Shown in pieces: positions 42,272 to 51,166 of a DNA stretch of 64,000 nt. Below the pieces are notes generated by a model. That model saw nothing but the letters and a program-made list of their open reading frames with translations, did not search any database and had not been told where the DNA came from. The DNA is taken from positions 1 through 64,000 of the forward strand of contig JBGAFI010000011.1 of assembly GCA_044227325.1 (NCBI GenBank), in the 5' to 3' direction. This stretch comes from PFJX01 sp044227325. Its GTDB lineage: Bacteria > Pseudomonadota > Gammaproteobacteria > Burkholderiales > Thiobacillaceae. Numbering within the stretch: the first letter of the stretch is position 1; the number at the start of each line of letters is the position of its first letter. Made by a program: the position numbers and the translations under genes.

Positions 42272-43500
42272 TGCGGCGGGTGGTGGTCACCGGTATGGGG
42301 GGCATCACCGCATTGGGTGATTCCTGGAGCGCCATCGAGGCGAACATGCGCGCGGGCCGCAGCGGGATCAGGCGCATGGCGGAATGGGAGGAGATCGCCG
42401 ACCTGCAGACAAAGCTCGGGGCCCCCGTATCGGACTTCGCCGTTCCCGCCCACTACTCCCGCAAGTCTTTGCGTTCCATGGGCAGGGTATCCCAGCTGGC
42501 GGTGCGGGCCACGGAATTGGCGTTGATTTCCGCAGGCCTCGCGGACGATCCCCGTATTCGTGATGGCAGGATGGGCGTCGCCTACGGCTCGTCGGGTGGC
42601 AGCGTTGAACCGGTTCGCGTTTTCGGACGCATGCTCGAGACCGGGCGCATGGACGGCGTCACGTCCACCAGTTACATCCAGATGATGGCCCACACCACGG
42701 CGGTCAACATCGGCCTTTTCTTCGGCCTCAAGGGCCGTGTGATCCCCACCAGCAGCGCCTGCACCTCGGGCAGCCAGGGCATCGGTTATGCCTATGAGGC
42801 GATCCGCTACGGTAAGCAGGATCTGATGGTGGCCGGCGGGGCCGAGGAACTCTCCAGCACGGCGGCGGCGGTATTCGACACCTTGTTCGCCACCAGCCAA
42901 AAAAATGAATGCCCGGCCTCCACGCCCAGGCCTTTCGACGCCGGGCGCGATGGCCTCGTGGTGGGCGAGGGTGCCGCCACCCTGGTGCTTGAAGCCTACG
43001 AGCACGCGTCGGCACGGGGTGCCACCATCCTGGCGGAAATCGTCGGTTTCGCCTGCAACGCCGACGGCGCCCACGTGACCCAGCCGGAATCCGACACCAT
43101 GGCAGTAGTCATGCGGCAGGCGCTGGAAGACGCCGGGCTCCCCGCCGACGCGATCGGCTACGTCAGCGCCCATGGCACCGCCACGGACCTGGGGGATATC
43201 GCCGAATCCCATGCCACCCGCCGGGTTCTTGGCCCAAAGGTACCGATCAGTTCGCTCAAGGGCTATTTCGGCCACACGCTCGGGGCGTGTGGCGCCATCG
43301 AGGCATGGCTCGGCATCGAGATGATGCGGCGGGACTGGTTTGCCCCCACTCACAATCTGTCGGAACCGGATCCGAAATGCGCCGAAATGGATTATGTGAC
43401 GGGGACCGGCCGGCAATTGTCGGTGGATCATTTCATGAGCAATAACTTCGCCTTCGGCGGCATCAACACTTCCTTGATCTTCAAGCGCCATGATGAATAA
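42271..43500 (+). CDS. apeR: Beta-ketoacyl synthase, ApeR type
   Basis: 409 residues, FabF-like, with triad C164 (PTSSACTSGSQG), H301 (SAHGTATDLGD) and H335 (GYFGHTLGACG). In described APE systems this second complete ketosynthase sits at the end of the biosynthetic operon and supplements the ApeO-ApeC pair. Overlaps the OmpV-family gene by 11 bases. Confidence 0.92.
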   Translation: MRRVVVTGMGGITALGDSWSAIEANMRAGRSGIRRMAEWEEIADLQTKLGAPVSDFAVPAHYSRKSLRSMGRVSQLAVRATELALISAGLADDPRIRDGRMGVAYGSSGGSVEPVRVFGRMLETGRMDGVTSTSYIQMMAHTTAVNIGLFFGLKGRVIPTSSACTSGSQGIGYAYEAIRYGKQDLMVAGGAEELSSTAAAVFDTLFATSQKNECPASTPRPFDAGRDGLVVGEGAATLVLEAYEHASARGATILAEIVGFACNADGAHVTQPESDTMAVVMRQALEDAGLPADAIGYVSAHGTATDLGDIAESHATRRVLGPKVPISSLKGYFGHTLGACGAIEAWLGIEMMRRDWFAPTHNLSEPDPKCAEMDYVTGTGRQLSVDHFMSNNFAFGGINTSLIFKRHDE

Positions 43501-44329
43501 GAGACTTTCCTGCGCGCGACTGCGCCTCCCGCTCATTCTTTTTGCCGCACTGCCCGCCACCGCCATGGCCGAGGAGAAACCATTGTGGGAACTGGGTGCC
43601 GGCCTCGGCGTGCTGTCCATGCCCGACTATCGCGGATCCAACCAGCGCCATGCCTACGCCCTGCCCATTCCATACCTCGTGTATCGCGGAGATTTCCTCC
43701 AGATGGATCGGGAAAAGGTGCGCGGCCTGCTCTACAAAGGCGAGCGTTCCGAATGGGACATCAGTGTCGGCGCCACTGTCCCGGTCAAGAGCGACGACAA
43801 CCGCGCCAGGGTCGGCATGCCCGATCTGGACCCGACCGTGGAGATCGGTCCCCAGTGGAGCTACAAGCTACGTCACGACTGGATGGACGTGACGCTGCGG
43901 ATGCCGCTGCGAAAGGTGCTTGCGGTGGATTGGCCCCATTTCCGTGATGTCGGCACAGTTTTCACCCCAACCCTTGCTCTCGACCGGGACGACCACCCGT
44001 GGCCGGGCTGGCACGCGAGCATTTCCACCGGCCCCGTCTTTGGCGACCGGGACTACTATCGCTACTACTACGAGGTATCGCCCGCCTTCGCCACGCCCTC
44101 CCGTCCGGCGTGGAAAGCGGACAGCGGCTACGGCGGCTGGCAACTCACCATGACCATGACCAAGCGTTTCAACAAACTTTGGGTCGGCGGTTTTCTCCGG
44201 GGCGAATATCTGGGCGGAAGCACTTTCGAGGACAGCCCCCTGACGCGGTCGAAGCGAGGAACCTGGATGGGCGGCATCGGTGTCGCCTGGGTCTTCGCGG
44301 AATCCTCGACCAAGGTTGACCGTCCCTGA
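43490..44329 (+). CDS. MipA/OmpV family outer membrane protein
   Basis: 279 residues. Signal peptide (cleavage after TAMA near residue 27), then a beta-barrel-like sequence: GAGLGVLSMPDYRGSNQRHA and YALPIPYLVYRGDFLQ are the family signature, and the protein ends on alternating hydrophobic strand GGIGVAWVF before a short tail. It overlaps apeR by 11 bases, so it belongs to the APE transcript. Such a gene is not part of the minimal APE set; it could provide the outer-membrane site or scaffold for the pigment lipid. That role is inference. Confidence 0.88.
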   Translation: MMNKRLSCARLRLPLILFAALPATAMAEEKPLWELGAGLGVLSMPDYRGSNQRHAYALPIPYLVYRGDFLQMDREKVRGLLYKGERSEWDISVGATVPVKSDDNRARVGMPDLDPTVEIGPQWSYKLRHDWMDVTLRMPLRKVLAVDWPHFRDVGTVFTPTLALDRDDHPWPGWHASISTGPVFGDRDYYRYYYEVSPAFATPSRPAWKADSGYGGWQLTMTMTKRFNKLWVGGFLRGEYLGGSTFEDSPLTRSKRGTWMGGIGVAWVFAESSTKVDRP

Positions 44330-44359
44330 CGTTTTCATCTCCGGAAATAGCATTTCGTC

Positions 44360-45067
44360 ATGACCATCAGCGATTACGTGCATGAAACCCGTTTCGGGTT
44401 CTGGTTCCTGGGTACGGACGTCTGGCGCAACCATGTCCTGAAGATCGCCATCCAGGATTTGAGGCGCCTGTCGGATTCACCGTTTCCGGACGCCCCGGTT
44501 ATCGCGGACGTCGGCTGTGGACAAGGCAAGTCGCTGACGCTGCTGCAGGAAGCCTTTTCCCCATCCCGCCTGATCGGCATCGAATACGACGCCACGAGTC
44601 TGGCGAGCGCGAAGAAACTGCTGGAACAGACCGGCGTGCTCGCGGAACTTCTGCAAAACGACTGCGCCGCGATTGATCTTCCCAGCGGGGAAGTGGACAT
44701 GGTGTTCTGCCACCAGACCTTCCACCATCTGGTGCGCCAGCAGGAATCCCTCGCCGAGTTCCATCGCATCTTGAAACCTGGCGGACTGCTGCTGTTCGCG
44801 GAATCCACCCGAGCCTATATCCATTCGTGGATCATCCGACTGCTGTTCCGCCACCCCATGCACGTGCAACGCACGGCCGAAGAATACATGCGGATGCTGC
44901 GCGGGCAAGGCTTCGAGTTCGACGCGCGCAACGTCTCCACGCCTTACCTGTGGTGGAGCCGCAAGGACATCGGCGCATTCGAGTGGTTTGGCTTCCCGGT
45001 GCCCAAGGTGCGGGAAGAGACGCTGCTCAACCTGGTCGCAAGAAAACCCGCGACTCCCTCCGGGTAA
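44360..45067 (+). CDS. apeA: SAM-dependent methyltransferase of the aryl polyene cluster
   Basis: 235 residues, class I Rossmann methyltransferase. SAM-binding motif I is VIADVGCGQGKSLTLLQEAF, with GIEYDATSL (motif II), and DMVFCHQTFHHL and RILKPGGLLLFAES further on. It may methylate the aromatic head (hydroxyl or ring carbon) of the polyene. It lies 30 bp after the OmpV-family gene, same strand. The letter assignment is by family and position relative to other APE clusters and is less certain than for the core enzymes. Confidence 0.86.
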   Translation: MTISDYVHETRFGFWFLGTDVWRNHVLKIAIQDLRRLSDSPFPDAPVIADVGCGQGKSLTLLQEAFSPSRLIGIEYDATSLASAKKLLEQTGVLAELLQNDCAAIDLPSGEVDMVFCHQTFHHLVRQQESLAEFHRILKPGGLLLFAESTRAYIHSWIIRLLFRHPMHVQRTAEEYMRMLRGQGFEFDARNVSTPYLWWSRKDIGAFEWFGFPVPKVREETLLNLVARKPATPSG

Positions 45068-45122
45068 GCCACCCCATGGTCCGCGCCATTCCCCACGGCG
45101 AGGATGGCGCGAAGCGAGCTTC

Positions 45123-45779
45123 CTACCGCCCGGGGCTGCGCAGTTTGCCTTTCATCTCTTCCACCAGGTCGTCGAGCCCTTTCAGGCCGACCTCCTGCCA
45201 ATTGCTGTCAAACGCACTCTGGACGTTGATCACCGCCCCGCCGTGGACAGTCTGGGGCAACGCGCCGAGCAGCTCCTCCCCCTGCAACACCACATCCGAC
45301 TCGGCTGTCATCTCCAGCGACCAGAATCCCGGACGGAACCAGGACCAGAAGTGTTCGACATCGATGGATAGCTGCAGGGCGTCGCCAAAATTCGGGGAGC
45401 CAGTCTCGACCACCGCATAGCCTTTGTCCCGCAGCGCCTTTCGCGCCGCCTCGGCGACGACACCGGACACCGTCTTGCCCGGCACGAGGGCAACATCACC
45501 CAATGCCTGACCGAAGGTGTTCCGCTTCCTCGCGATGGCTCGGCTCGTGATTGCGGGATTATCGATCTGGTCGGCTTCGGCCAGTGATTCACGCGACGGA
45601 TTGGAGGGATTGGTCTCGAACCGGCGAAGGTCGCGGACTTCCAAGACCTTCGCATAGTGGCCCGTATTCGGGTTGTCCGCCGCCGGCACGCCGATGCTGA
45701 TCTCCAAACGGTTGGCCGCGCAGCCTGTCATCAGAACGGTCGCAATACCCAGAGTGGCAACCAATATCCCAGTGCGCAC
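45123..45779 (-). CDS. Lipoprotein of unknown function
   Basis: 218 residues from a GTG that directly follows an in-frame TGA. Signal peptide with lipobox LMTGC (Cys20). The mature part contains VSGVVAEAARKALRDKGYAV and FGDALQLSIDVEHFWSWF, resembling the YajG/DUF-type lipoproteins that bind small ligands. It is opposite in orientation to the APE operon and converges with the methyltransferase gene. Confidence 0.75.
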   Translation of the reverse strand: MRTGILVATLGIATVLMTGCAANRLEISIGVPAADNPNTGHYAKVLEVRDLRRFETNPSNPSRESLAEADQIDNPAITSRAIARKRNTFGQALGDVALVPGKTVSGVVAEAARKALRDKGYAVVETGSPNFGDALQLSIDVEHFWSWFRPGFWSLEMTAESDVVLQGEELLGALPQTVHGGAVINVQSAFDSNWQEVGLKGLDDLVEEMKGKLRSPGR

Positions 45780-45843
45780 TCAAGTATTGGTAGACATTTT
45801 TCTCTCAAATGCGGTGATGACGTTTCTGCCGTCGCCGTTCGAC

Positions 45844-46287
45844 CTACTTGGCAAGCTTAACAACGGTTCCCTTGAATGCCACGCCGGCCATGATCGCACC
45901 GGCGCCGCACTCGTATTCCGTGTCGCTCACCTTCTCCTGGCCCCGGTAGTTGCTGCGAATGGCGACAACCGCGTCACCCCCCTCCTTCTTCGCCCGCTCC
46001 TGCAACTCCAGTAGCGCGCTCAGGAAAGCCCATTCGCAAGCCACCTTGTCTTCCTTGCCGAAAGCATTGGTCTTCTTGTTTGTTCCCCATTTACCGAGTT
46101 CCTTCTCGATCCTGGGGTGTTTCTGATTGCCAAAGTAGAGCTTGATGGACGGATCGAGCTTTCCCTTGGCATCAACGGTGTTCATCGCCTCATCGATGGA
46201 AAACATATGGTGCGTGTCCCTCGCGGACGCGGTTCCGACCAGAAACAGGGCAAGCAGAGGAAAGAAAAGCAGGCGAGGAATAAACAT
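45844..46287 (-). CDS. Exported protein, 'excinuclease ATPase subunit'-like family
   Basis: 147 residues with a clear signal peptide (FIPRLLFFPLLALFLVGTAS, cleavage after ASA). The mature domain contains CEWAFLSALLELQERAKKEG, GGDAVVAIRSNYRG and YECGAGAIMAGVAFKGTVV; proteins with this pattern are often mislabelled as excinuclease ATPase subunits and have no ATP-binding motif. Two Cys could form a disulfide in the periplasm. Upstream of, and on the same strand as, the lipoprotein gene. Confidence 0.78.
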   Translation of the reverse strand: MFIPRLLFFPLLALFLVGTASARDTHHMFSIDEAMNTVDAKGKLDPSIKLYFGNQKHPRIEKELGKWGTNKKTNAFGKEDKVACEWAFLSALLELQERAKKEGGDAVVAIRSNYRGQEKVSDTEYECGAGAIMAGVAFKGTVVKLAK

Positions 46288-46416
46288 GAATGACTCCCGA
46301 GATGGCTTGTTAATGGGGACTCCGCGCTTGCGCACGGCACCCAAGTTTACTGCACGAGCAGAACTGGCTAGGCCATAATTGCCAAGTCGATTTATGGTCA
46401 AAACAGGAGGTAAATC

Positions 46417-46881
46417 ATGCTTCGGCTGACGCAGTTTCTCAGCGTTTTCGTTCTTTCCCTGGCCTTGATCTCTCCCCTCGCCCATGCGCGCGAATCAGTC
46501 CCCGTCATCAACCATGAGAATGTGACCTGGACCAACAGCAAGGGCATGGATATGGCGGAAATCCGGAACCGCATCATGCAAGCCGCGCAGAGCAAGAAGT
46601 GGACGGTATCTCCCGGGCCTTCGGCGGACTCACTGATCGGGACGCTGGTTGTGCGCAACAAGCACACCGTGAGGGTTGAAATAAGCTATGGCGCTTCGGC
46701 CTTCAGCGTGAAGTATCTCGACAGCATCAACATGAACTACAAGATCGAGGAACCCAACCTGCAACCCGACCCGTTCGGCTACGGCCAGGAAGTCCGGAAA
46801 CCCTTCGCCGTCATTCACCCGTTCTACAACCGTTGGGTTCAGGAACTGGTGGATACGATCCGCCAGCAACTCCAGAACTGA
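46417..46881 (+). CDS. Exported protein of unknown function
   Basis: 154 residues with a signal peptide (LTQFLSVFVLSLALISPLAHA). The mature part is about 130 residues; TLVVRNKHTVRVEISYGASA and VKYLDSINMNYK suggest a small beta-rich periplasmic domain. The start has a very good AGGAGG site. It lies 51 bp upstream of the FabB-like ketosynthase on the same strand and may be co-transcribed with it. Confidence 0.78.
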   Translation: MLRLTQFLSVFVLSLALISPLAHARESVPVINHENVTWTNSKGMDMAEIRNRIMQAAQSKKWTVSPGPSADSLIGTLVVRNKHTVRVEISYGASAFSVKYLDSINMNYKIEEPNLQPDPFGYGQEVRKPFAVIHPFYNRWVQELVDTIRQQLQN

Positions 46882-46932
46882 TTTCCTTCTGCCCCCGATC
46901 CGAACGAATGATCCGCATGTCCATACCGACAA

Positions 46933-48156
46933 ATGCGTGAGCGCGCCCACCGCGTCGTCGTGACGGGGATGGGAATAGTGTCCTGTATCGGCAATACCTT
47001 GCGGGAAGTGGAAGAATCCCTCCGCGGCCAACGCGGAGGGATTCGGCATTCAGCCGACTACGCCGAGTTTGGACTGCGCAGCCAAGTCACGGGCATCCCG
47101 GACCTGTCCGGATTGCCGGAGATTCCACGCCGGCACCGGCGCTACATGGGCGATGCCTCGCTCTATGCCTACCACGCGCTGCGGGAGGCCATTGACGATG
47201 CCGGCCTCGGGGCGCATCAGATTTCCCACCCGCGCACCGGCATCGTGGTCGGGTCGGGAATCGGCTCCGGATTCCATCACGTCGAAGCGGTTCGCATCCT
47301 GAAGGAACAGGGAGCCAACCGGATTCCACCATATCTGGTCCCGAGGATCATGGGTAGTACCACCTCGGCCTGTCTTTCGACGGCATATGGCATCCAAGGG
47401 GTCTCCTATTCCCTCACCTCCGCTTGCGCCACGTCGGCCCATTGCATCGGCCACGCCGCCGAACTCATCCAGGCGGGGAAACAGGACCTGATGTTCGCCG
47501 GCGGGTCTGAAGAGGCCTGCTGGACTTCCGCGGTGGTATTCGATGCCATGGGCGCTCTGTCCACCCACTTCAACACGACACCCGCGACGGCGTCGCGCCC
47601 GTTCGAGCAAAGCCGTGACGGATTCGTCCTCGCCGGTGGCGGCGGCATGCTGGTTCTGGAATCCCTCGCGCACGCCGAACAGCGTGGAGCACGCATATAT
47701 GCCGAACTGGTCGGCTATGGCGCATGCTCGGACGGCGGCGACATGGTCAACCCGGATCCGGCCGGCGCGGCGCGGGCCATGCGCCTGGCCTTGTCGGAAG
47801 CGGGCGGATCGGTCGACTACGTGAATGCCCACGCCACCTCGACCGTCAACGGCGACATCAGCGAGGTCGACGCCATCCGCCAGGCATTCGGCGACGCCAT
47901 GCCGCTTTACTCGTCCACCAAGGCGATGACCGGACATCCAATAGGCGCGGCTGGTGTGCATGAATCGATCTATGCGCTGCTGATGCTGCACCGGAGTTTC
48001 GTCACCGGCAGTCCCGTGGTGGACGCGCTGGATAGCCGGTTGGAAAACAGCTTCCTTCCCGTCACCCGAAGCGCATCCGCCAAGTTGAGCACGGTCATGA
48101 GCAATAGCTTCGGCTTCGGCGGCACCAACGCATCCCTGATATACCGCGCCGTTTGA
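46933..48156 (+). CDS. FabB-like beta-ketoacyl-ACP synthase I
   Basis: 407 residues with triad C165 (TSACATSAH), H300 (VNAHATSTVNGD) and H335 (MTGHPIGAAG). NAHATST and the SAHCIGHAAELIQAGKQD segment are characteristic of KAS I (FabB) rather than FabF. No fabA is adjacent, so a role in unsaturated fatty acid synthesis is not implied by context; proximity to the APE operon suggests it supplies or extends an acyl precursor for it. It ends inside a strong hairpin. Confidence 0.92.
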   Translation: MRERAHRVVVTGMGIVSCIGNTLREVEESLRGQRGGIRHSADYAEFGLRSQVTGIPDLSGLPEIPRRHRRYMGDASLYAYHALREAIDDAGLGAHQISHPRTGIVVGSGIGSGFHHVEAVRILKEQGANRIPPYLVPRIMGSTTSACLSTAYGIQGVSYSLTSACATSAHCIGHAAELIQAGKQDLMFAGGSEEACWTSAVVFDAMGALSTHFNTTPATASRPFEQSRDGFVLAGGGGMLVLESLAHAEQRGARIYAELVGYGACSDGGDMVNPDPAGAARAMRLALSEAGGSVDYVNAHATSTVNGDISEVDAIRQAFGDAMPLYSSTKAMTGHPIGAAGVHESIYALLMLHRSFVTGSPVVDALDSRLENSFLPVTRSASAKLSTVMSNSFGFGGTNASLIYRAV

Positions 48157-48190
48157 CGGCGCGATGCGGTTCGGATCGTGCCGTCAAACG
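48150..48190. terminator. Hairpin over the ketosynthase stop codon
   Basis: CGTTTGACGGC (48150-48160) and GCCGTCAAACG (48180-48190) form a perfect 11-bp stem with a 19-base loop. The TGA of the FabB-like gene lies in the left arm. No T-run follows, so it is either a Rho-assisted terminator or an RNA stabiliser between the ketosynthase and the convergent chemoreceptor. Confidence 0.6.
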
Positions 48191-48286
48191 CCAGGGGGTT
48201 GCCAACGACCCCGAAGGGACAGCCCAGCGACACCGACAAAGTTCAGCGTATCGCGAGGCGGGTTCATTGACCGCGACGTCTTCCGG

Positions 48287-49936
48287 CTAAAGCCTGAAGC
48301 GCTGCACCGCCTGGCTCTGGGCCGCGGCCATGGCGCGCAACTCCTCCGCGGTCCTGGCCATCTCCTGGGCCTCGGCGCTGTTCTCCTCGGCCATGCGGGA
48401 CAGGGTTTCCACGCTGCTGGTCAGTTGCTTGTGGGCGCTGCTCTGCTCGCGCAGGGCGGCGGTGATGTCGCCCACGGCCATCACCACCTGGTCGGCGCCG
48501 CCGCGGATCTCGGACATGGCACCGCTGGCACGGCCGGCCAGTTCCACGCCGTCCCGCACCAGGGTGTTGCTCTTCTCCATGGTGTTGACCGCGCCCACCG
48601 TGCCGGACTGGATGGACTGGATCATGGCGCGGATCTCCTCGGTGGACTGGGTGGTGCGCTCGGCGAGCTTGCGCACCTCGTCCGCCACCACGGCGAAGCC
48701 GCGTCCCTGCTCGCCGGCCCGGGCCGCCTCGATGGCGGCGTTGAGCGCCAGCAGATTGGTCTGGTCGGCGATGTCCTTGATGGTCTCGACGATGCTGGCG
48801 ATGTGCTCGGAATGCTGACCCAGTTCGCCGATCTGGCCGCCCGCCTGTTTGACGGAGTCGGCGATCATGCGGATTTCCGAGATGGTGGTGTTCACCACTT
48901 CGGAACCGTTCGTGGCCTGGGCCTTGGCCCGCACGGCGGAGTCGTGGGTCTGGCCCGCGTTGGCGGAAATCTGTTCCACGTTGGCGACGGACTGTTCCAC
49001 CGCCGCCGCCATGGTCATGGCCGCGTCGTGCTGCGTGGTGGAGCGCTCGGAAATGTGCCGGGTGGTGGCGGAGAAGCGCTGGGCCATGTCGGACATGGCG
49101 ACGGAGCCGGTCTCCACCTTGGCGATCACGTCGCGCAGGGCGTTGCGCATGCTGGCCATGGCCGCCAGCAGGCTGCCCGTGTCGCCGGACCGTACCCGCA
49201 CCTCCCGCGACAGGTCGCAGGCGGCGATGGACTCGGCCACCTGCACGGCGTAGCGCGGTTCACCGCCCAGCTCGGCCATCAGGCCCCGCACCAGTAGCGC
49301 GGCGAAGCCCACACCCAGCGCCAGGGTGACGCCCAGCAGGATGAGCAGGCCGGCGGTGTCGGCGGACACCCGGTCCCGCGCCGCCGCCTCGTCGCCGCTG
49401 TTGCGCTTGGTGGCCATCTCGACGACGCGGTCGATGGCGCCGCGGTGTTCCTCGTAGGCGCCGCGCATCTCGGCGAGGACCGCCTGGGCCTTGGCCCGAT
49501 CGCCCTGTTGCAGGGCGGGCACGAACTGATCCGTGGCGAGCGCGTAGAAGCGCATGGCGGGCTGGTAGGAGTCGCCCAGGAAGGTCTGTTTCAACTGGGG
49601 CTCCAGGGTTTCGCGGGTCCAGAACGCGTGCCGGTCGTCGTAATCCAGCTTCAGCTTGGCGAGCCGCTCGGCGAGGGCGGCGATCTCCTTGTCGTCCTGG
49701 CTGGTGATCATCTGCAGGCTCACCAGATAGGATTCAATGATGTACTCGGGGGGCGGCAGAATGTCGGCGATCAAATCCTTGCCCTGGACGATGCGCTGGT
49801 AGATGGGGCCGTTCACCTTCAAGGCGCTCAGCACCTGCAGGGACCAGGCCCCGTAGGCGGCGAACCCCAGCACGAAGACGGCGATCAAGACACCCAGACG
49901 GTGGGCAAACTTCCATTGCCCCAAAAAGCCCTTCAT
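48287..49936 (-). CDS. Methyl-accepting chemotaxis protein
   Basis: 549 residues. TM1 near residues 14-33, a helical periplasmic sensor, TM2 at about 190-215 (GLLILLGVTLALGVGFAALL), HAMP, and the signalling domain with the same DQTNLLALNAAIEAARAGEQ hairpin as the chemoreceptor at 2193. The start at 49936 is preferred because AAGGGG lies upstream of that ATG; another ATG six codons earlier has no such site. It is not near other chemotaxis genes, as is common for chemoreceptors. Confidence 0.94.
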   Translation of the reverse strand: MKGFLGQWKFAHRLGVLIAVFVLGFAAYGAWSLQVLSALKVNGPIYQRIVQGKDLIADILPPPEYIIESYLVSLQMITSQDDKEIAALAERLAKLKLDYDDRHAFWTRETLEPQLKQTFLGDSYQPAMRFYALATDQFVPALQQGDRAKAQAVLAEMRGAYEEHRGAIDRVVEMATKRNSGDEAAARDRVSADTAGLLILLGVTLALGVGFAALLVRGLMAELGGEPRYAVQVAESIAACDLSREVRVRSGDTGSLLAAMASMRNALRDVIAKVETGSVAMSDMAQRFSATTRHISERSTTQHDAAMTMAAAVEQSVANVEQISANAGQTHDSAVRAKAQATNGSEVVNTTISEIRMIADSVKQAGGQIGELGQHSEHIASIVETIKDIADQTNLLALNAAIEAARAGEQGRGFAVVADEVRKLAERTTQSTEEIRAMIQSIQSGTVGAVNTMEKSNTLVRDGVELAGRASGAMSEIRGGADQVVMAVGDITAALREQSSAHKQLTSSVETLSRMAEENSAEAQEMARTAEELRAMAAAQSQAVQRFRL

Positions 49937-50042
49937 GGCAAAGCCCCTTTTCATCGACGCGACTGGCTGTCCGGGCCAGACTGTTGGACTCTCGGGGACA
50001 CCGGGTTTCGCCCCGCCCCGCGAGGGACGGACCACTAACGGC

Positions 50043-50064
50043 AAAACCCCTCACAAATTGAGGG
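50043..50064 (-). terminator. Intrinsic terminator
   Basis: On the minus strand CCCTCA-ATTTG-TGAGGG is followed by GTTTT. It lies between the AlkB remnant/isochorismatase operon and the chemoreceptor gene. Confidence 0.6.
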
Positions 50065-50159
50065 TCTTTTGATAGGGGAATATCCTGACCCGGCGCGCGG
50101 ACGCGCAGGGAGTTTCCGCGCCGCCGCCGGCGCGGTGGCCAGGGCTCGCCGGGCGCCGC

Positions 50160-50354
50160 CGCCCGGGCCAGCGGGCGCGGGATGTGGAAGCGGCGGCCGG
50201 CCGCCACGGGGTAGTCCGCCTGCCAGGCGAGCCGGCCGATCAGGTCCGTCACCCACACCTGGCAGCGCGCGCCCGGGAAGGCGCGCGGCAACAGCTTCAG
50301 GTCGCCGCTTTCCAACTGCGACCGGGCGGAGAGCGGATCGGTTTCCGCGGCCAT
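50160..50354 (-). pseudogene. Truncated duplicate of the AlkB-like dioxygenase gene
   Basis: The first 65 codons from the ATG at 50354 match the N-terminus of the intact gene at 26547-27188: shared landmarks are ETD, SGDLKLLPRAFPGARC against TGDLRLFPGAFPSERC, DLIGRLAW against ELIGRLAW, and AAGRRFHIPR against VHGRRFPIPR. Even the bases upstream of the start (CCATTGG on the minus strand) correspond. Beyond residue 65 the similarity stops and no iron-binding HxD follows. The rest of the gap from 49937 to 50446 holds no other gene. Confidence 0.8.
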
Positions 50355-50446
50355 GCCCAATGGTAAGGCCCCCGGCGCCGGCCGTGCGCGGTCGGCGCGC
50401 GCTTGGCCGGGACGGCGCGGCGGCGGGCCCGGGCACCACGGGTCGA

Positions 50447-51166
50447 TTACTGCCCCATAGCCTTCACCGCCTCGTCGGTGGTCCACACCGCGTTGGCGAT
50501 CATGCCGTAGTTCACCAGGGCGGCCTTGTAGGCGTCGTCGCCGGGGGCACCCACCGCGTCCTTGACCACATAGACCTTGAAGCCGTTCTCCATGAGGGCG
50601 CGCAGGTGGGAATCCACGCACAGGTTGGCCACCATGCCGCCCAGGATGACGGTGTCGATGCCCCGGCTGCGCAACTGGTAGACCAGGTCGTTGCTCTCCG
50701 GCCCGTACATCTTGTGGGGCGCGACGACGATGGTCTTGCCGTCGTGGATGTAGCGCTTGTAGCGGTCGTAGAAGTCGGCGCCGGAACCTTCGAAGCCCTT
50801 GGGATCGGCCAGGCTGGTCCGATGCAGCGCCTTCATGTCCAGCAACTGGCGCTGCAGGACGCCGGCATTGGCCCAGTCGCCGTCCAGAGCGGTGTAGACC
50901 AGGGGGTCCACGGCCAGGGCGACGCCGGACTTCTTGGCGCTCTTCATCAGCTTCTCGATGTTGTCCACCGTACCCAGCGCCTTGAGGTTTTCGGCGAGCA
51001 GCTTGTAGAGCTTGCCGTCCTCGCGCAGGAAGTCGTTCTGGGGGTCGGTGATGAGCACGGCGGTGCGCGCCTTGTCCAGCGCCGGCGGCGCCTTGCCGGC
51101 GGCGGCGGGGGTGGCGGACAGCGCGATGGGGAGGGCCAGCAGCAGGGCCGCGATAATCTTCTTCAT
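50447..51166 (-). CDS. Exported isochorismatase-family cysteine hydrolase
   Basis: 239 residues. A Sec signal peptide (KKIIAALLLALPIALSATPA, cleavage near AAAG) makes this an unusual periplasmic member. The catalytic triad is visible as Asp in VLITDPQNDFL, Lys in IVVAPHKMYG and the nucleophilic Cys in ILGGMVANLCVDSH. Relatives hydrolyse isochorismate, nicotinamide or N-carbamoyl compounds. It is the third gene of a minus-strand run with the membrane protein at 51379 and DsrE protein at 51810, divergent from an AraC regulator. Confidence 0.88.
   Translation of the reverse strand: MKKIIAALLLALPIALSATPAAAGKAPPALDKARTAVLITDPQNDFLREDGKLYKLLAENLKALGTVDNIEKLMKSAKKSGVALAVDPLVYTALDGDWANAGVLQRQLLDMKALHRTSLADPKGFEGSGADFYDRYKRYIHDGKTIVVAPHKMYGPESNDLVYQLRSRGIDTVILGGMVANLCVDSHLRALMENGFKVYVVKDAVGAPGDDAYKAALVNYGMIANAVWTTDEAVKAMGQ

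Noticed and set aside
43185..43200. Possible break between apeR and the OmpV-family gene
   Set aside because: Both frames are intact and only overlap by 11 bases at 43490-43500; no frameshift is needed.
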